Source of the DNA: Thermoanaerobaculia bacterium
Lineage (GTDB): Bacteria; Acidobacteriota; Thermoanaerobaculia; Multivoradales; JAHEKO01
Direction of reading: 5' to 3'
DNA length: 64,000 bases
NCBI GenBank assembly: GCA_945787635.1
Contig: CALZIK010000122.1
Coordinates: forward strand, 19,660 to 83,659
The translations under genes and the position numbers were made by a program. The stretch's first letter is position 1. Every line of letters begins with the position of its first letter. This document shows, one piece after another, positions 16,198 to 24,517 of the stretch. The notes beneath the pieces were generated by a model that did not search any database, was not told where the DNA came from, and worked only from the letters and a program-made list of their open reading frames with translations.

Positions 16198-17925
16198 CTA
16201 CTTGGCGAGAGCCGCGATATCGAACCCGGTCGTAAAGATCCTACCACTGACCGGATCGTGAATCGCGACGACCGCCTGGTGATCGCGATTGCGCAAAAAG
16301 AGCTTGGTCTCATAGGTCCCCACCGCGTTTGCAGCGGGCATCTCCGCAAAGCTCAGATTCAAGGGAATCACCGGTATCGGCGCCTGCTGCCCCTCCTCGT
16401 CCTGCACCGCGACTCGAAGCTCGAGACTCGCGCCGAAGCCGCCCGCGGACGGCAGGACGGTGACCTGGCTCAACGGCACCACAACCTTGATCGGCACCTC
16501 GATCCGATTCTTGCCGGCTTTCGACGTCTCGCCCACCTGAACATCCAGACTGCCCGCGGCGGCGGCGTTGCCGAAGAGCAGGGTGCTCTCGACCGCCATC
16601 GAAACTTCGGTCGTCTGCGAGGAATCCAGAAAGCTGCCCCGCGCCCGAGCTACGAAGTCCGGGTTCTTCACGCGGACCTGAACGTCGTGGCTCCGGTCGT
16701 CGCCGGAGCGCACCGGCGAGAAGCCCAACCAGTAATACGACTGGATGTCGTCGGAGACCGCGCGCAGAGCGCCAATGCGGCGGGAGTTGATCAGCGCCCG
16801 ACCCCCGGTCTTCTTGGCAAGAAAGCTGAGGGTCGACTGCACCTCCTGCTCGCGCAGCAGGCCCTGATTGAACACTTCGCCCGGCTGCGGGAGACCGGCG
16901 ACGTCAGCGCCGACGAAGGTTCCTTCGAGACCCGGGAGATCGACGGGAAACAGAGTGTAGCCGAGGAGATTTGCGGTCTCCACCAAGCGGTTGTAGAGAT
17001 TCGCACCGTAGGGGCCCTGCCGGTCGAACAGCACGCGGCTGACGTCGCCGATCAGATAGTCGGCCGGCACGAAGGGCCATCCGCCCGAAAGCAGGATCAT
17101 CACCTTGCGACCGGGCGGCTTCGCGAAGCTCCGCAATGTTGCAGAGGCGGCGGCGATCGAGCGATTCACCTGCTCAGTGATCAACTCAACGAAGGCCCGC
17201 TCCTGGGGCTCGAGCTGAGTATTGAACGGACTCGAACGCCCGGTGGCCGCGCCGTCGCCGAGAAGCAGCTCGAGCTCCTCGAAGGTGTCGAAATCGTACT
17301 GCTTGCGCTCGACGACTCGCTGAAGCCCGTAGGCCGGCCGGCTCATCGCGTCATTCAGCACCCGCTCCAGCGCCCGTTGCGACTGGCTCCAACTCGAGAG
17401 CATCTCGAGGTCGTCGCCGTTGTAGGCGACGATCGCCATACGATCCTCGGGACGCAGGTAGGCCAGATCCTCCTTGAGCGAGCGAAGAACGGTGTTGCGG
17501 TCGGGCTTGAGACCGAAGAAATCGTCGATGAACACCAGATAGCTAACGCCCACCGGCTGGCCGGCCGCCACCGCGGGCGCGCCGGGAAGGGTCGCGCCCT
17601 CCGAGTCGAGCGCCACGCCGCCTCGGATCTCACTGAAGTACTCGACCGGCACCCCTTCTCCATCCACGACCAGCTCGAAGTCGTCGGCACCGAGTCCGAG
17701 GATCGGCGTGCCCCGCTTGTCGGTCACGGTGACCTCGATATTGATCACTCGAACGTCCAGCACTTCGGCGAAGATCCCCGGCAGGGCGGAAGGCGGCGGA
17801 GCCTGCGCCGACGGCCGATTCTCGACGGCAGCGGCCGAGCGATCTTCCTGCCCCGCTCCAGGCACCGGCACGAGCAAGGAGGCAAGCAGAACGAAGACGA
17901 AGAGCGATCTGTAAGCGTTTGTCAT
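16198..17925 (-). CDS. Secreted VWFA-related (Acidobacteria-type) protein 2
   Basis: A 575-residue paralogue of the downstream gene. A signal peptide (SLFVFVLLASLLVPVPGAG) is followed by VINIEVTVTDKRGTPILGLGADDFELVVDG, read in two parts here, which is the VWFA-related domain opening. It continues with YLVFIDDFFGLKPDR, MAIVAYNGDDLEML and KVMILLSGGWPFVP, then TGGRALINSRRIGAL and YYWLGFSPVRSGDDRSHDV, motifs it shares with protein 1. The tandem pair suggests a local duplication. The function of these extracytoplasmic proteins is unknown; surface adhesion or complex assembly is inferred from VWA folds in general. ATG 17925 begins the signal peptide; its ribosome binding site is weak. Confidence 0.85.
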   Translation of the reverse strand: MTNAYRSLFVFVLLASLLVPVPGAGQEDRSAAAVENRPSAQAPPPSALPGIFAEVLDVRVINIEVTVTDKRGTPILGLGADDFELVVDGEGVPVEYFSEIRGGVALDSEGATLPGAPAVAAGQPVGVSYLVFIDDFFGLKPDRNTVLRSLKEDLAYLRPEDRMAIVAYNGDDLEMLSSWSQSQRALERVLNDAMSRPAYGLQRVVERKQYDFDTFEELELLLGDGAATGRSSPFNTQLEPQERAFVELITEQVNRSIAAASATLRSFAKPPGRKVMILLSGGWPFVPADYLIGDVSRVLFDRQGPYGANLYNRLVETANLLGYTLFPVDLPGLEGTFVGADVAGLPQPGEVFNQGLLREQEVQSTLSFLAKKTGGRALINSRRIGALRAVSDDIQSYYWLGFSPVRSGDDRSHDVQVRVKNPDFVARARGSFLDSSQTTEVSMAVESTLLFGNAAAAGSLDVQVGETSKAGKNRIEVPIKVVVPLSQVTVLPSAGGFGASLELRVAVQDEEGQQAPIPVIPLNLSFAEMPAANAVGTYETKLFLRNRDHQAVVAIHDPVSGRIFTTGFDIAALAK

Positions 17926-17980
17926 GGAGCTTGAAAGTAGCAATTCGCGTGCCTGGGCAGGGAGCTGCCTTCCTCGTAAC

Positions 17981-19012
17981 TTACTTCGCCTCCCGGGGAT
18001 CTCCGGATGCGACGTGAGCCACGACGCGGTCGGCATGGACGCGCGAGTTCTCGATAAAGAGCTTCCCGATGTCCCTGCCCACCTGTATGGTGCCCGCGAG
18101 GTAAAGACCCGGCACATTGGACTCGCAGGTTGCCGGGTCGAAGGTCGGAACCAGGGTTTCGGGATCGAAGGACACGCCGCACCCTTGGGCCAGCCCAATG
18201 TCGGGCTCGTAGCCGATCAAGACGTAGGCCGCGTCCACTCCCAGGGACTCCGGGCCGGCGGGGGTCTCGACGACGACCCGGCCGCCGTGCCCGGCCTCGT
18301 CCTCGAAGCGGCCGACGGTGGCGTTCAGCCTGGCCCCGATCGAGCCCTCGGCCACCCGATTCTCGAAATCCGGCTTCATCCAGTACTTCACGGTTTCCTT
18401 AACGGCTCCGCCGCGATGGATCACGGTCACCCGGACGTGGTTGCGCCACAGGTCCAGAGCCGCCTCGACCGCGGAGTTGCCACCCCCGATGACGGCCACG
18501 TGCTCCCCGAAGTGCAGGTACGGCTCTCGGTATCGGGAGTGCACCCAGTCCAGACCTTCTCCGGGAACGCCAAGCTTGCGGGGCCGGTGGAAGTAGCCCT
18601 GCGCCAGAGCCACCGTGCGCGCCCGGCGGATGCGCTCGGGACCACGGCCCCCACCCGCGCGGCTGACAACGCGGAACGCGTCGCCTTCCCGGACGACGCT
18701 CGACACCTCTTCGTGTAGTGCCAGGGGAATCTCGAAGCGATCGGCGACCGCCCGGTAGTAGGCCAGCGCTTCCCGCCGCGACGGCTTGTCGTGCGGTATC
18801 GACATCGGCACTCCCGCGATCTCCATCAGGTCCCGAGTCGTGAAGAAGCCCATGTGGACCGGAAAGCCGACCAGCGCGGCGGCCAACGGCCCGCGATCCA
18901 CCAGCAGAACCTTCAGACCCGCCTGGCGAGCCCGCGCCCCGATCGCGATGCCGGTCGGCCCGGTGCCGACGACCAGCAGATCGAGAAGCGAATCGCTCGC
19001 GGGCTCAGCCAT
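17981..19012 (-). CDS. YpdA-family FAD/NAD(P)-dependent oxidoreductase (bacillithiol disulfide reductase type)
   Basis: A 343-residue flavoprotein with a first dinucleotide-binding motif GTGPTG at 16-21 and a second (VAVIGGGNSAVEAA) mid-protein. The YpdA subgroup is recognised by VKYWMKPDFENRVAEGSI, YVLIGYEPD and the C-terminal IENSRVHADRV with LYLAGTIQVGRDIGKLF. It lacks the CxxC of thioredoxin reductases, as YpdA does. In Firmicutes YpdA (Bdr) reduces oxidised bacillithiol, so this may indicate a bacillithiol-like thiol here; no bshA/B/C genes are in the window. Its ATG overlaps the thiD stop by 8 bases. Confidence 0.85.
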   Translation of the reverse strand: MAEPASDSLLDLLVVGTGPTGIAIGARARQAGLKVLLVDRGPLAAALVGFPVHMGFFTTRDLMEIAGVPMSIPHDKPSRREALAYYRAVADRFEIPLALHEEVSSVVREGDAFRVVSRAGGGRGPERIRRARTVALAQGYFHRPRKLGVPGEGLDWVHSRYREPYLHFGEHVAVIGGGNSAVEAALDLWRNHVRVTVIHRGGAVKETVKYWMKPDFENRVAEGSIGARLNATVGRFEDEAGHGGRVVVETPAGPESLGVDAAYVLIGYEPDIGLAQGCGVSFDPETLVPTFDPATCESNVPGLYLAGTIQVGRDIGKLFIENSRVHADRVVAHVASGDPREAK

Positions 19013-19904
19013 CGTCTCCGCCCGATCGGCCGCCGAGCTCGAACAGATGATCCACCGGACCATTGCCTTCGCCGCTCAGGCCGAGCGGAAACGCCGCCTT
19101 GATCGCACCCTGCAGGTAGGCGATGCCGCCGTGGACCGCGTTTCGAACCGAGTCGCCGCGAGCCAGGCGCGCAGCCAGCGCCGAGGACAGCGTGCATCCG
19201 GTTCCATGGGTGGACGTGGTCTGAATACGCGGGTGAGTCCAGGCCTCTTCCTCCTCGCCGTGCACCAGGATGTCGACAATCGCGTCGCCTTCGGCGTGCG
19301 CGCCCTTGAGGAGAACCGCGGGGCCTCGCTCGCCCAGCTCACGCGCCAGCTCCAGCCGGGCCTCGTGAGAGAGAGCTCTCCGACCACCGAGGATCTCGGC
19401 CTCTGGAAGGTTCGGCGTGATGACGGTCGCCAGCGGAACGAGCTCTTCGCGCAGGGCGGCGACCGCATCCTCGTGCAGAAGAGCGGCTCCGCTCTTGGCC
19501 ACCATGACCGGGTCCAAGACCACCGGGCAGGCAGTCTCGCCGGACCGAAGATAGGCCCGCAGCGCGGACCCGACCACCCGCACGATCTCTTCGTTGGCGA
19601 GCATTCCGATCTTGATCGCATCGGCGCCGATGTCCGAAAGCACCGCCTCGATCTGCGCGGCCACAACCACGGCGGGAACCGCGTGCACCGCCGTCACGGT
19701 TCGAGTGTTCTGCGCGGTGACCGCCGTCACCACGGTCATGCCGTAGACGCGATGCGCGCAGAAGGTCTTGAGATCCGCCTGGAGGCCCGCACCACCCCCC
19801 GAGTCCGACCCGGCGATCGCCAAGACTCGGGGCGGCGCCGTAGCCGATCCAGGCGATGTCCCGGACAGCGGCCCCGGCGTCGGCCCGGTCGACCTTACGG
19901 TCAT
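19005..19904 (-). CDS. thiD: Hydroxymethylpyrimidine/phosphomethylpyrimidine kinase
   Basis: A 299-residue ThiD. Motifs are [34 protein letters not shown], and [19 protein letters not shown] with the catalytic Cys/Gly-rich anion hole. It phosphorylates HMP to HMP-PP for thiamine synthesis. A 27-residue Pro/Ser/Thr-rich leader precedes the domain (it starts near RVLAIAG), longer than usual. The ATG at 19904 is fixed by its ATGA overlap with lgt, though an internal start is possible. No other thiamine genes are adjacent, so it may serve salvage. Confidence 0.93.
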   Translation of the reverse strand: MTVRSTGPTPGPLSGTSPGSATAPPRVLAIAGSDSGGGAGLQADLKTFCAHRVYGMTVVTAVTAQNTRTVTAVHAVPAVVVAAQIEAVLSDIGADAIKIGMLANEEIVRVVGSALRAYLRSGETACPVVLDPVMVAKSGAALLHEDAVAALREELVPLATVITPNLPEAEILGGRRALSHEARLELARELGERGPAVLLKGAHAEGDAIVDILVHGEEEEAWTHPRIQTTSTHGTGCTLSSALAARLARGDSVRNAVHGGIAYLQGAIKAAFPLGLSGEGNGPVDHLFELGGRSGGDDG

Positions 19905-20725
19905 GTGCGCGCCGGCGCGCCTTTCCGGCGGGCTCGGATGACCCAGACCAGGGCCAAAAAGACGATCACGCCTAGGCTGATTACCTGGGCGAGGGTGAAT
20001 TGCTCGAAGAATCGGTCGTCCTTCGCGCGCAGAAACTCGACACCGAAGCGCTCGAGCGCGAGCAGCCCGAAGGACACCACCGCGACCCGTCCGGCCGCCG
20101 CCCCGCGACCGAAGCCCTTCCGGATCAGAACCACACCGACGACGCAGATCAGAAGCGCCGCAAGGGTCTCGTACAGCTGCGTCGGATGGACCGCAATCAG
20201 ATCGTTGGCCGCTACGCCGTCCGGAATCGCGGCGCCGTACTCGCGCTCCATGAAGCCGGCGGTGGTCGGCGCCGGGAGCCCGTAGGGGAACTTGACGCCC
20301 CAAGGAAGATCGGTGGGATACCCGTAGTCGTCGCCGACCAGAAAACAGCCGACCCGGCCGACCGCGTAGCCGATCGCTACCGTCGGTCCCCCGGCGTCGG
20401 TCACCGCCCACAAAGACAGCTTGCGGCGCCGAACGGTCCAGATCACCGCAACCGCGCCGCCAATCAGCGCGCCGTACCAGACCAGGCCGGACCGATCGAA
20501 AAGCAGATGCCAATCGCCGTAGAGCATCGCGTAGTAGATCTTGGCGCCGAGAATTCCGCCTATCCCGGCGGCGAGCAGCAGCGCGCTGGTGTCCTCTTCG
20601 TCACCGATGTCCAATCGCTGCATGCACCAGCGAAGCACCATCCAGGACGACAGAAAGGCCAGCACCATCAACAGCCCGAACGGGCTGATCGAGAGGCTAC
20701 CGATGTGAAACAACTCTCGGATCAT
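19901..20725 (-). CDS. lgt: Prolipoprotein diacylglyceryl transferase
   Basis: A 274-residue, multi-spanning (about seven TM) Lgt. The signature region reads [15 protein letters not shown] (a variant of the usual GRxGNFxNxE box) followed by the PWGVKFP and HPTQLYE motifs with the essential His and Gln/Glu. Lgt attaches diacylglycerol to the lipobox cysteine of prolipoproteins in the inner membrane, the first step of lipoprotein maturation; LolC/LolD elsewhere in the window would export the products. A candidate promoter (CTGCTACGAT) lies 65 nt upstream. Confidence 0.95.
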   Translation of the reverse strand: MIRELFHIGSLSISPFGLLMVLAFLSSWMVLRWCMQRLDIGDEEDTSALLLAAGIGGILGAKIYYAMLYGDWHLLFDRSGLVWYGALIGGAVAVIWTVRRRKLSLWAVTDAGGPTVAIGYAVGRVGCFLVGDDYGYPTDLPWGVKFPYGLPAPTTAGFMEREYGAAIPDGVAANDLIAVHPTQLYETLAALLICVVGVVLIRKGFGRGAAAGRVAVVSFGLLALERFGVEFLRAKDDRFFEQFTLAQVISLGVIVFLALVWVIRARRKGAPART

Positions 20726-20790
20726 GCGCGGGCTCTCGGATTCGGAATCGGAGTGGGGTGGGACGGGCGCCCCGGGTGGCTCGGGCGCCT

Positions 20791-20800
20791 ATCGTAGCAG
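20791..20800 (-). promoter_or_regulatory. Putative extended -10 (CTGCTACGAT) of lgt
   Basis: On the minus strand this reads CTGCTACGAT, an extended -10 of the type seen upstream of phoH, GNAT, the purine phosphorylase and the carbonic anhydrase. It partly lies at the end of the preceding PilZ gene's spacer. Confidence 0.35.
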
Positions 20801-21511
20801 TCAGGTCGGCAGTGCCCGGTCCGGGTCGATCTCGGTGCGGCGCATGAAGTTCTCGAAGCGCTCCCTGTCCGTCGCCCGAAACCACACGAACCGAGCCCCC
20901 AGACCGTAGACCTTCTCGACCGCCGGATCGGCCCGGCGCACGACCTCGGCGCGGGCTTCGATCGGCGTCTTTTCCCCGGGCAGCTCCATCTTGAGGTCCA
21001 GGATCGCGCCGGGCGGAAACCGCTCCTGGGTGCGGATCAGGAGTCCGGATCGGGAGACATTGACGGTCTGGGCAATGCGCAGGACCTTGCCGGCTCCGAG
21101 CTCGACCTCGACCTTGACCATCACTCTCGCGTCGGGGCGTGGCGCTTTCCGAAGAAAGTCCGCGAGCGCGGTTGCGCCCTTCCCGCCGGCACCGCTCAGG
21201 TTGATCAAGCGCACGCCGGCTTGCTCCAGCGGTTCGAGGTCGAACATGTCTTCGGGCGACGCCAGAACGACAGTAAACGGAAGCCTCTCTCGCCCGATCG
21301 TCGCCTCGAGACGCTCCCAGAAGACGACGGTGTCGAGCTCCGGCAAGGGATGGACGAGGATCAAAAGGTCCGGCCTGATGTCGGACAGTCGCTGCTCGGC
21401 GAGAGCGGGCTCGGCAAAGTGCTCGAGCACTACGCCACCGGCCCTTTCGAGCACAGAAGCAAGCTCTCCCCTGCTCTCTTCGCTGGCTACCGTGACGACG
21501 TGCTGTTTCAT
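20801..21511 (-). CDS. PilZ-domain protein with receiver-like N-terminus
   Basis: A 236-residue protein. The first about 115 residues have the alternating beta/alpha pattern of a response-regulator receiver (VVTVASEESRGELASVL, DIRPDLLILVHP, LPFTVVLAS) but I see no clear phospho-acceptor aspartate context. The C-terminal part is PilZ-like: TVNVSRSGLLIRT corresponds to the DxSxxG box (here N-x-S-x-x-G), preceded by ARVMVKVEVEL. PilZ domains often bind cyclic di-GMP; the RxxxR half-site is not obvious, so binding is uncertain. An HD-GYP protein elsewhere in the window could degrade c-di-GMP. Confidence 0.75.
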   Translation of the reverse strand: MKQHVVTVASEESRGELASVLERAGGVVLEHFAEPALAEQRLSDIRPDLLILVHPLPELDTVVFWERLEATIGRERLPFTVVLASPEDMFDLEPLEQAGVRLINLSGAGGKGATALADFLRKAPRPDARVMVKVEVELGAGKVLRIAQTVNVSRSGLLIRTQERFPPGAILDLKMELPGEKTPIEARAEVVRRADPAVEKVYGLGARFVWFRATDRERFENFMRRTEIDPDRALPT

Positions 21512-21688
21512 GTGAACGCAGTTACCTGCTCGGCGCCTTGGAGACTACACCGCGCCATCCCGCCCAATCCAGACCCCCTGCGCACGGCGCGACGGGAACG
21601 TCGCGCCACCGGCATCCCGAAATCGCGCCTCACTGCACGGTTTCTCGTATCATCGGCGGAGCAACCACGAAGGAGGACGAATCCGCAG

Positions 21689-22114
21689 ATGGCAGAGCTC
21701 AAAACGCGTCCAAATCGCGCAAGTGTCGGCAAGTTCCTGAAGTCCATCGCGAACGTTCAACGGCGCAGGGACAGCCTAGTGGTCAAGGAGATCATGGAGG
21801 AGATCACCGGCGTGAAACCCCAAATGTGGGGCCCCAGCATCGTCGGCTTCGGAAGGAGCGCCATCCGGTATGCCGACGGCAAAGAAAACGAATGGTTTCA
21901 GGTCGGTTTCTCACCGAGAAAACAGGCGCTGACCCTCTATCTTCGGTCCGGCTTTCCGCGTCACCAATCACTCATGAACAAGCTCGGCAAGCACGCCACC
22001 GGCAAGTCCTGCCTTTACATCAAGAAGCTCGACGACATCCATCTGCCCACGCTCAGAGAGCTGATCGAGCGGTCGGTCGCGCACGCCGCTCGCTCCGGCG
22101 CCCATGGCACTTGA
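21689..22114 (+). CDS. DUF1801 (YdhG-like) protein
   Basis: A 141-residue protein. MWGPSIVGFGRSAIRYADGKENEW is read in two parts: PQMWGPSIVGFG and IRYADGKE. With FSPRKQALTLYL and GKSCLYIKKLDDI these are typical of the DUF1801 family, whose fold resembles the SufE/YdhG-type iron-related proteins. The role is unknown. The ATG is preceded by AAGGAGG at 21670-21675. An in-frame extension to the left overlaps the divergent PilZ gene and is rejected. The next reading frame (a broken NTF2-like gene) overlaps its end by 11 bases, suggesting that the two once formed an operon. Confidence 0.85.
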   Translation: MAELKTRPNRASVGKFLKSIANVQRRRDSLVVKEIMEEITGVKPQMWGPSIVGFGRSAIRYADGKENEWFQVGFSPRKQALTLYLRSGFPRHQSLMNKLGKHATGKSCLYIKKLDDIHLPTLRELIERSVAHAARSGAHGT

Positions 22115-22561
22115 CGAGTTCGCCGATCTGGACGGATTGATCGCCGCGCTGTACGGCACCGTCTCGGGACCGGCCGGCGAAGAGCCCGACTGGTAACGCG
22201 AGCGTTCGCTCTACCTGCCGGAGGCCCTTCTGGTCAGAGCCACGCAAGTCGACGCTGGTACCCCCCGCGCCGCGGTCATGGATGTCGAAGCTTTCATCCA
22301 GTCGGGCCGCGAGTACCTGCGTGACAACGACTTCTACGAACGTGAGCTCGCGCGCCGGACGTTCCGGTTCGGCAGGCTCGCCCATGTCCTGAGCACCTAT
22401 GAGACCTCCAGTGACCCTGAGGGCGCGCTGGCCATCGCCCGCGGAGTACACAGCCTCCAGCTCTACAACGACGGTTCCAGATGGTGGATCGTCAGCGCGG
22501 TCTGGGACACAGGACAGAGGACAATCCGCTTCCCGCGGAGTTCGTGGCGGATCTCCGCTAG
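22104..22561 (+). pseudogene. NTF2-like / SnoaL-type protein, broken by a stop and a frameshift
   Basis: The translation from ATG 22104 reads FADLDGLIAALYGTVSGPAG and then EEPDW, followed by TAA at 22194-22196 where relatives have a glutamate, and continues in frame with RERSLYLPEALLV, YLRDNDFYERELARR and GVHSLQLYNDGSRWWIVSAVWD. After WDTGQR the frame must shift by one base (around 22518) to give the family's normal end DNPLPAEFVADLR and stop at 22559-22561. One nonsense codon and one single-base deletion thus separate this from an intact about 150-residue protein. Either it is a recent pseudogene or the assembly has errors here; all neighbouring genes are clean. Confidence 0.75.
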
Positions 22562-23352
22562 CGATCGTTCAGGGACCAGTCGTAGTCGAGGTACTTGACC
22601 GTCGGCTCGGTCGCCCGAATCCGGGTGGCGGCATCGGCCGGAAGATGCTCCAGCACCCAATCGAGAACCTTGCCGCGGGCGAAAAACGCCACGACCGTGC
22701 TGCCGCCGGTGAAGTCGCCCGCGTACCACTTGAAGATCGACGACAACCACAGATCCTCGCCATCGAATCGCAGTCCCTTCGTGGAGTCCGCGAGAAACGC
22801 TCTCGTCTGGTCTTCGAGCTGGTGCTCCAGGTCCTCCGCCCGGTACGGCTCGAATCGCAGGTCGGGGCAGCTGGTGGAAGCACAGACCACCGCGAAGTGC
22901 ACCCGCGGATCTCCTTCATCTCGCGCCCGAGTTTCGATCTCGTCGAGAGTCAGCTCTTCGCCCGCAACCGGATAGCGCAACGAATCAAAAAAACCGTCCA
23001 CCGTCTTGACCGACTCGATCCCCGGGTAGCGATCGAGCACGAACTTCGCGGTGACCGCGTTGTAGGCATTCGACCAGAACGCGATCCGCGCCTCGCGGGT
23101 CGCTTCCGTCGTGCGGGCATCGACGAGGCTGCTGAGATAAGCGTCGAGATCTTCAGGCGCCGCTTGCAGCCCAGCGTAGTCGAGGCCGCCAGCTCGATGA
23201 AATCGGTCCAGAACGGCGGCCCAGGCTGCGTCTGATGGAGTCGGGTTCGACATGGGGCTCGCGGCCTCCTGGTCGGCTGCCGGCGCGCACCCCGGCCCGA
23301 GCACGGTCGAGAGCAAGGCGGCAGCTAGGGTTGAGAAGACAAGTCTTTTCAT
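22558..23352 (-). CDS. DUF547 family exported protein (probable lipoprotein)
   Basis: A 264-residue protein. The N-terminus has a hydrophobic signal (RLVFSTLAAALLSTVLG) followed by a cysteine in GPGC, a poor but possible lipobox. The DUF547 domain is clear: RIAFWSNAYNAVTAKFVLD, PRVHFAVVCASTSCPDLRFEPY and WLSSIFKWYAGDF. DUF547 proteins are widespread, secreted or lipoprotein-like, and of unknown function; the HxxxxCxxxxCP residues are conserved and may form a thiol or metal site. ATG 23352 begins the signal peptide. Its 3' end overlaps the remnant NTF2-like gene by 4 bases. Confidence 0.85.
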   Translation of the reverse strand: MKRLVFSTLAAALLSTVLGPGCAPAADQEAASPMSNPTPSDAAWAAVLDRFHRAGGLDYAGLQAAPEDLDAYLSSLVDARTTEATREARIAFWSNAYNAVTAKFVLDRYPGIESVKTVDGFFDSLRYPVAGEELTLDEIETRARDEGDPRVHFAVVCASTSCPDLRFEPYRAEDLEHQLEDQTRAFLADSTKGLRFDGEDLWLSSIFKWYAGDFTGGSTVVAFFARGKVLDWVLEHLPADAATRIRATEPTVKYLDYDWSLNDR

Positions 23353-23386
23353 GGAGTCTCGAATTGCGTCAACGAATATGTACGAC

Positions 23387-23392
23387 AGTCTA
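23387..23392 (-). promoter_or_regulatory. Putative -10 box (TAGACT) of the DUF547 gene
   Basis: TAGACT on the minus strand, 34 nt before the ATG at 23352, in the 106-bp divergent region shared with the DHH gene, which has its own TAGACT at 23441-23446. Confidence 0.35.
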
Positions 23393-23440
23393 TTCCCGCC
23401 GGATTCGTGTGGGTACGTTCCGGCGGACTTCGAGCCCTGG

Positions 23441-23446
23441 TAGACT
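23441..23446 (+). promoter_or_regulatory. Putative extended -10 box (TGGTAGACT) of the DHH phosphoesterase gene
   Basis: TAGACT, preceded by TGG, lies 12 nt before the ATG at 23459, leaving a 5' leader of only a few bases and no room for a ribosome binding site. Confidence 0.4.
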
Positions 23447-23458
23447 CCGCCTCTACGC

Positions 23459-24517
23459 ATGCTCAGCGATCTCACTCGAGAGAGGTATGAGGTCTTCGCC
23501 AAGCTGGTTCGGCGAAAGGCCCAGTCAGGGCGATGGCTCGTGCTCACCCATGACAATCCGGATCCCGACTCGATCGCCTCGGCGGCCGGGCTGGCGAAGG
23601 TTCTGCGCCGCTCCTTTCGTCGCCAGGTCCGCGTCGCGTACGGTGGCATCATCGGCCGGGCCGAGAACCAGGAGCTGGTAAAGGTTCTGGGCGTGCACAT
23701 TAGTCACATACGCCATCTCGACGTCAAGAAATACAAGCACTACGCGCTCGTCGACACGCAGCCTGGAACCGGCAATAACGCGCTCGACGGGATCATCCCG
23801 GACCTGGTTTTCGATCACCACCCCGTCCGCAGCGCCACCCGCAAGGTTCCGTTCTCTGATATCCGGACGGACTACGGCGCCACCGCCACCATGATCGCCG
23901 AATACATCTCCGCGAGCGGTTGGGAATTGACCAAGAAAGAGGCGACCGCCTTTCTCTACGCGGTACGCTCCGAGACTCAGGACTTCGGACGCGAGTTCTC
24001 TCCGCACGACCGGACACTCTTCGACGAGCTGCTACCCAAGGCCGACCTGCGCGCTCTGGCACGCATCCAGACGCCGGTGCTGCCGCTCTCCTACTACCAG
24101 ACCCTCCACGAAGCACTCGAGAAGCTCGAATCGGTGGGATCGCTGGTGATCAGCCACCTCGGCGCGATTCCCAACCCCGACATCGTCCCGGAGATAGCCG
24201 ACCTTCTGCTGCGCATGCGTGGCATGACCTGGTCGCTATGCACCGGCGTTCTCAACGACCGCATCTACCTGTCGTTGCGCACCACCAACAGCCGCGCCGA
24301 CGCCGGCCGGCTCATGCGGCGAATCCTCGGTCGACGCGGCAGAGGCGGCGGCCACGGGATGATGGCGGGAGGCTGGATCGAGTGGCCGGGCTCCCGGAGC
24401 GGTTCGGCCGAAGGCCTGCAGCGCTACCTCGCGCAGCGCCTCGCCACGATCCTCAAGAAGAAGCCCGAGCGGATCACACCGATCGCGATGAAGAGCTCAC
24501 CTACTCCCACTCGATAG
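23459..24517 (+). CDS. DHH/DHHA1 family phosphoesterase (NrnA-like)
   Basis: A 352-residue protein with the DHH-family metal motifs: HDNPDPDS (31-38), VDTQPG (Asp99) and DHHP (119-122). The C-terminal DHHA1 region ends in GRGGGHGMMAGG. These enzymes are Mn-dependent phosphoesterases; the NrnA/bifunctional oligoribonuclease-pAp phosphatase group best matches the length and the GGGH motif, but c-di-AMP hydrolysis cannot be excluded. The protein is cytoplasmic. Its 3' end overlaps the convergent guaA by 17 bases, so both stop codons lie within the other coding region. Confidence 0.88.
   Translation: MLSDLTRERYEVFAKLVRRKAQSGRWLVLTHDNPDPDSIASAAGLAKVLRRSFRRQVRVAYGGIIGRAENQELVKVLGVHISHIRHLDVKKYKHYALVDTQPGTGNNALDGIIPDLVFDHHPVRSATRKVPFSDIRTDYGATATMIAEYISASGWELTKKEATAFLYAVRSETQDFGREFSPHDRTLFDELLPKADLRALARIQTPVLPLSYYQTLHEALEKLESVGSLVISHLGAIPNPDIVPEIADLLLRMRGMTWSLCTGVLNDRIYLSLRTTNSRADAGRLMRRILGRRGRGGGHGMMAGGWIEWPGSRSGSAEGLQRYLAQRLATILKKKPERITPIAMKSSPTPTR

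Noticed and set aside
21221..21688. Upstream extension of the DUF1801 frame
   Set aside because: It lies antisense to the PilZ gene, and ATG 21689 has an AAGGAGG ribosome binding site.
22194..22196. Recoded stop (as in the selenoprotein) in the NTF2-like gene
   Set aside because: The codon is TAA, not TGA or TAG, and a frameshift follows; no recoding signal is known for it.
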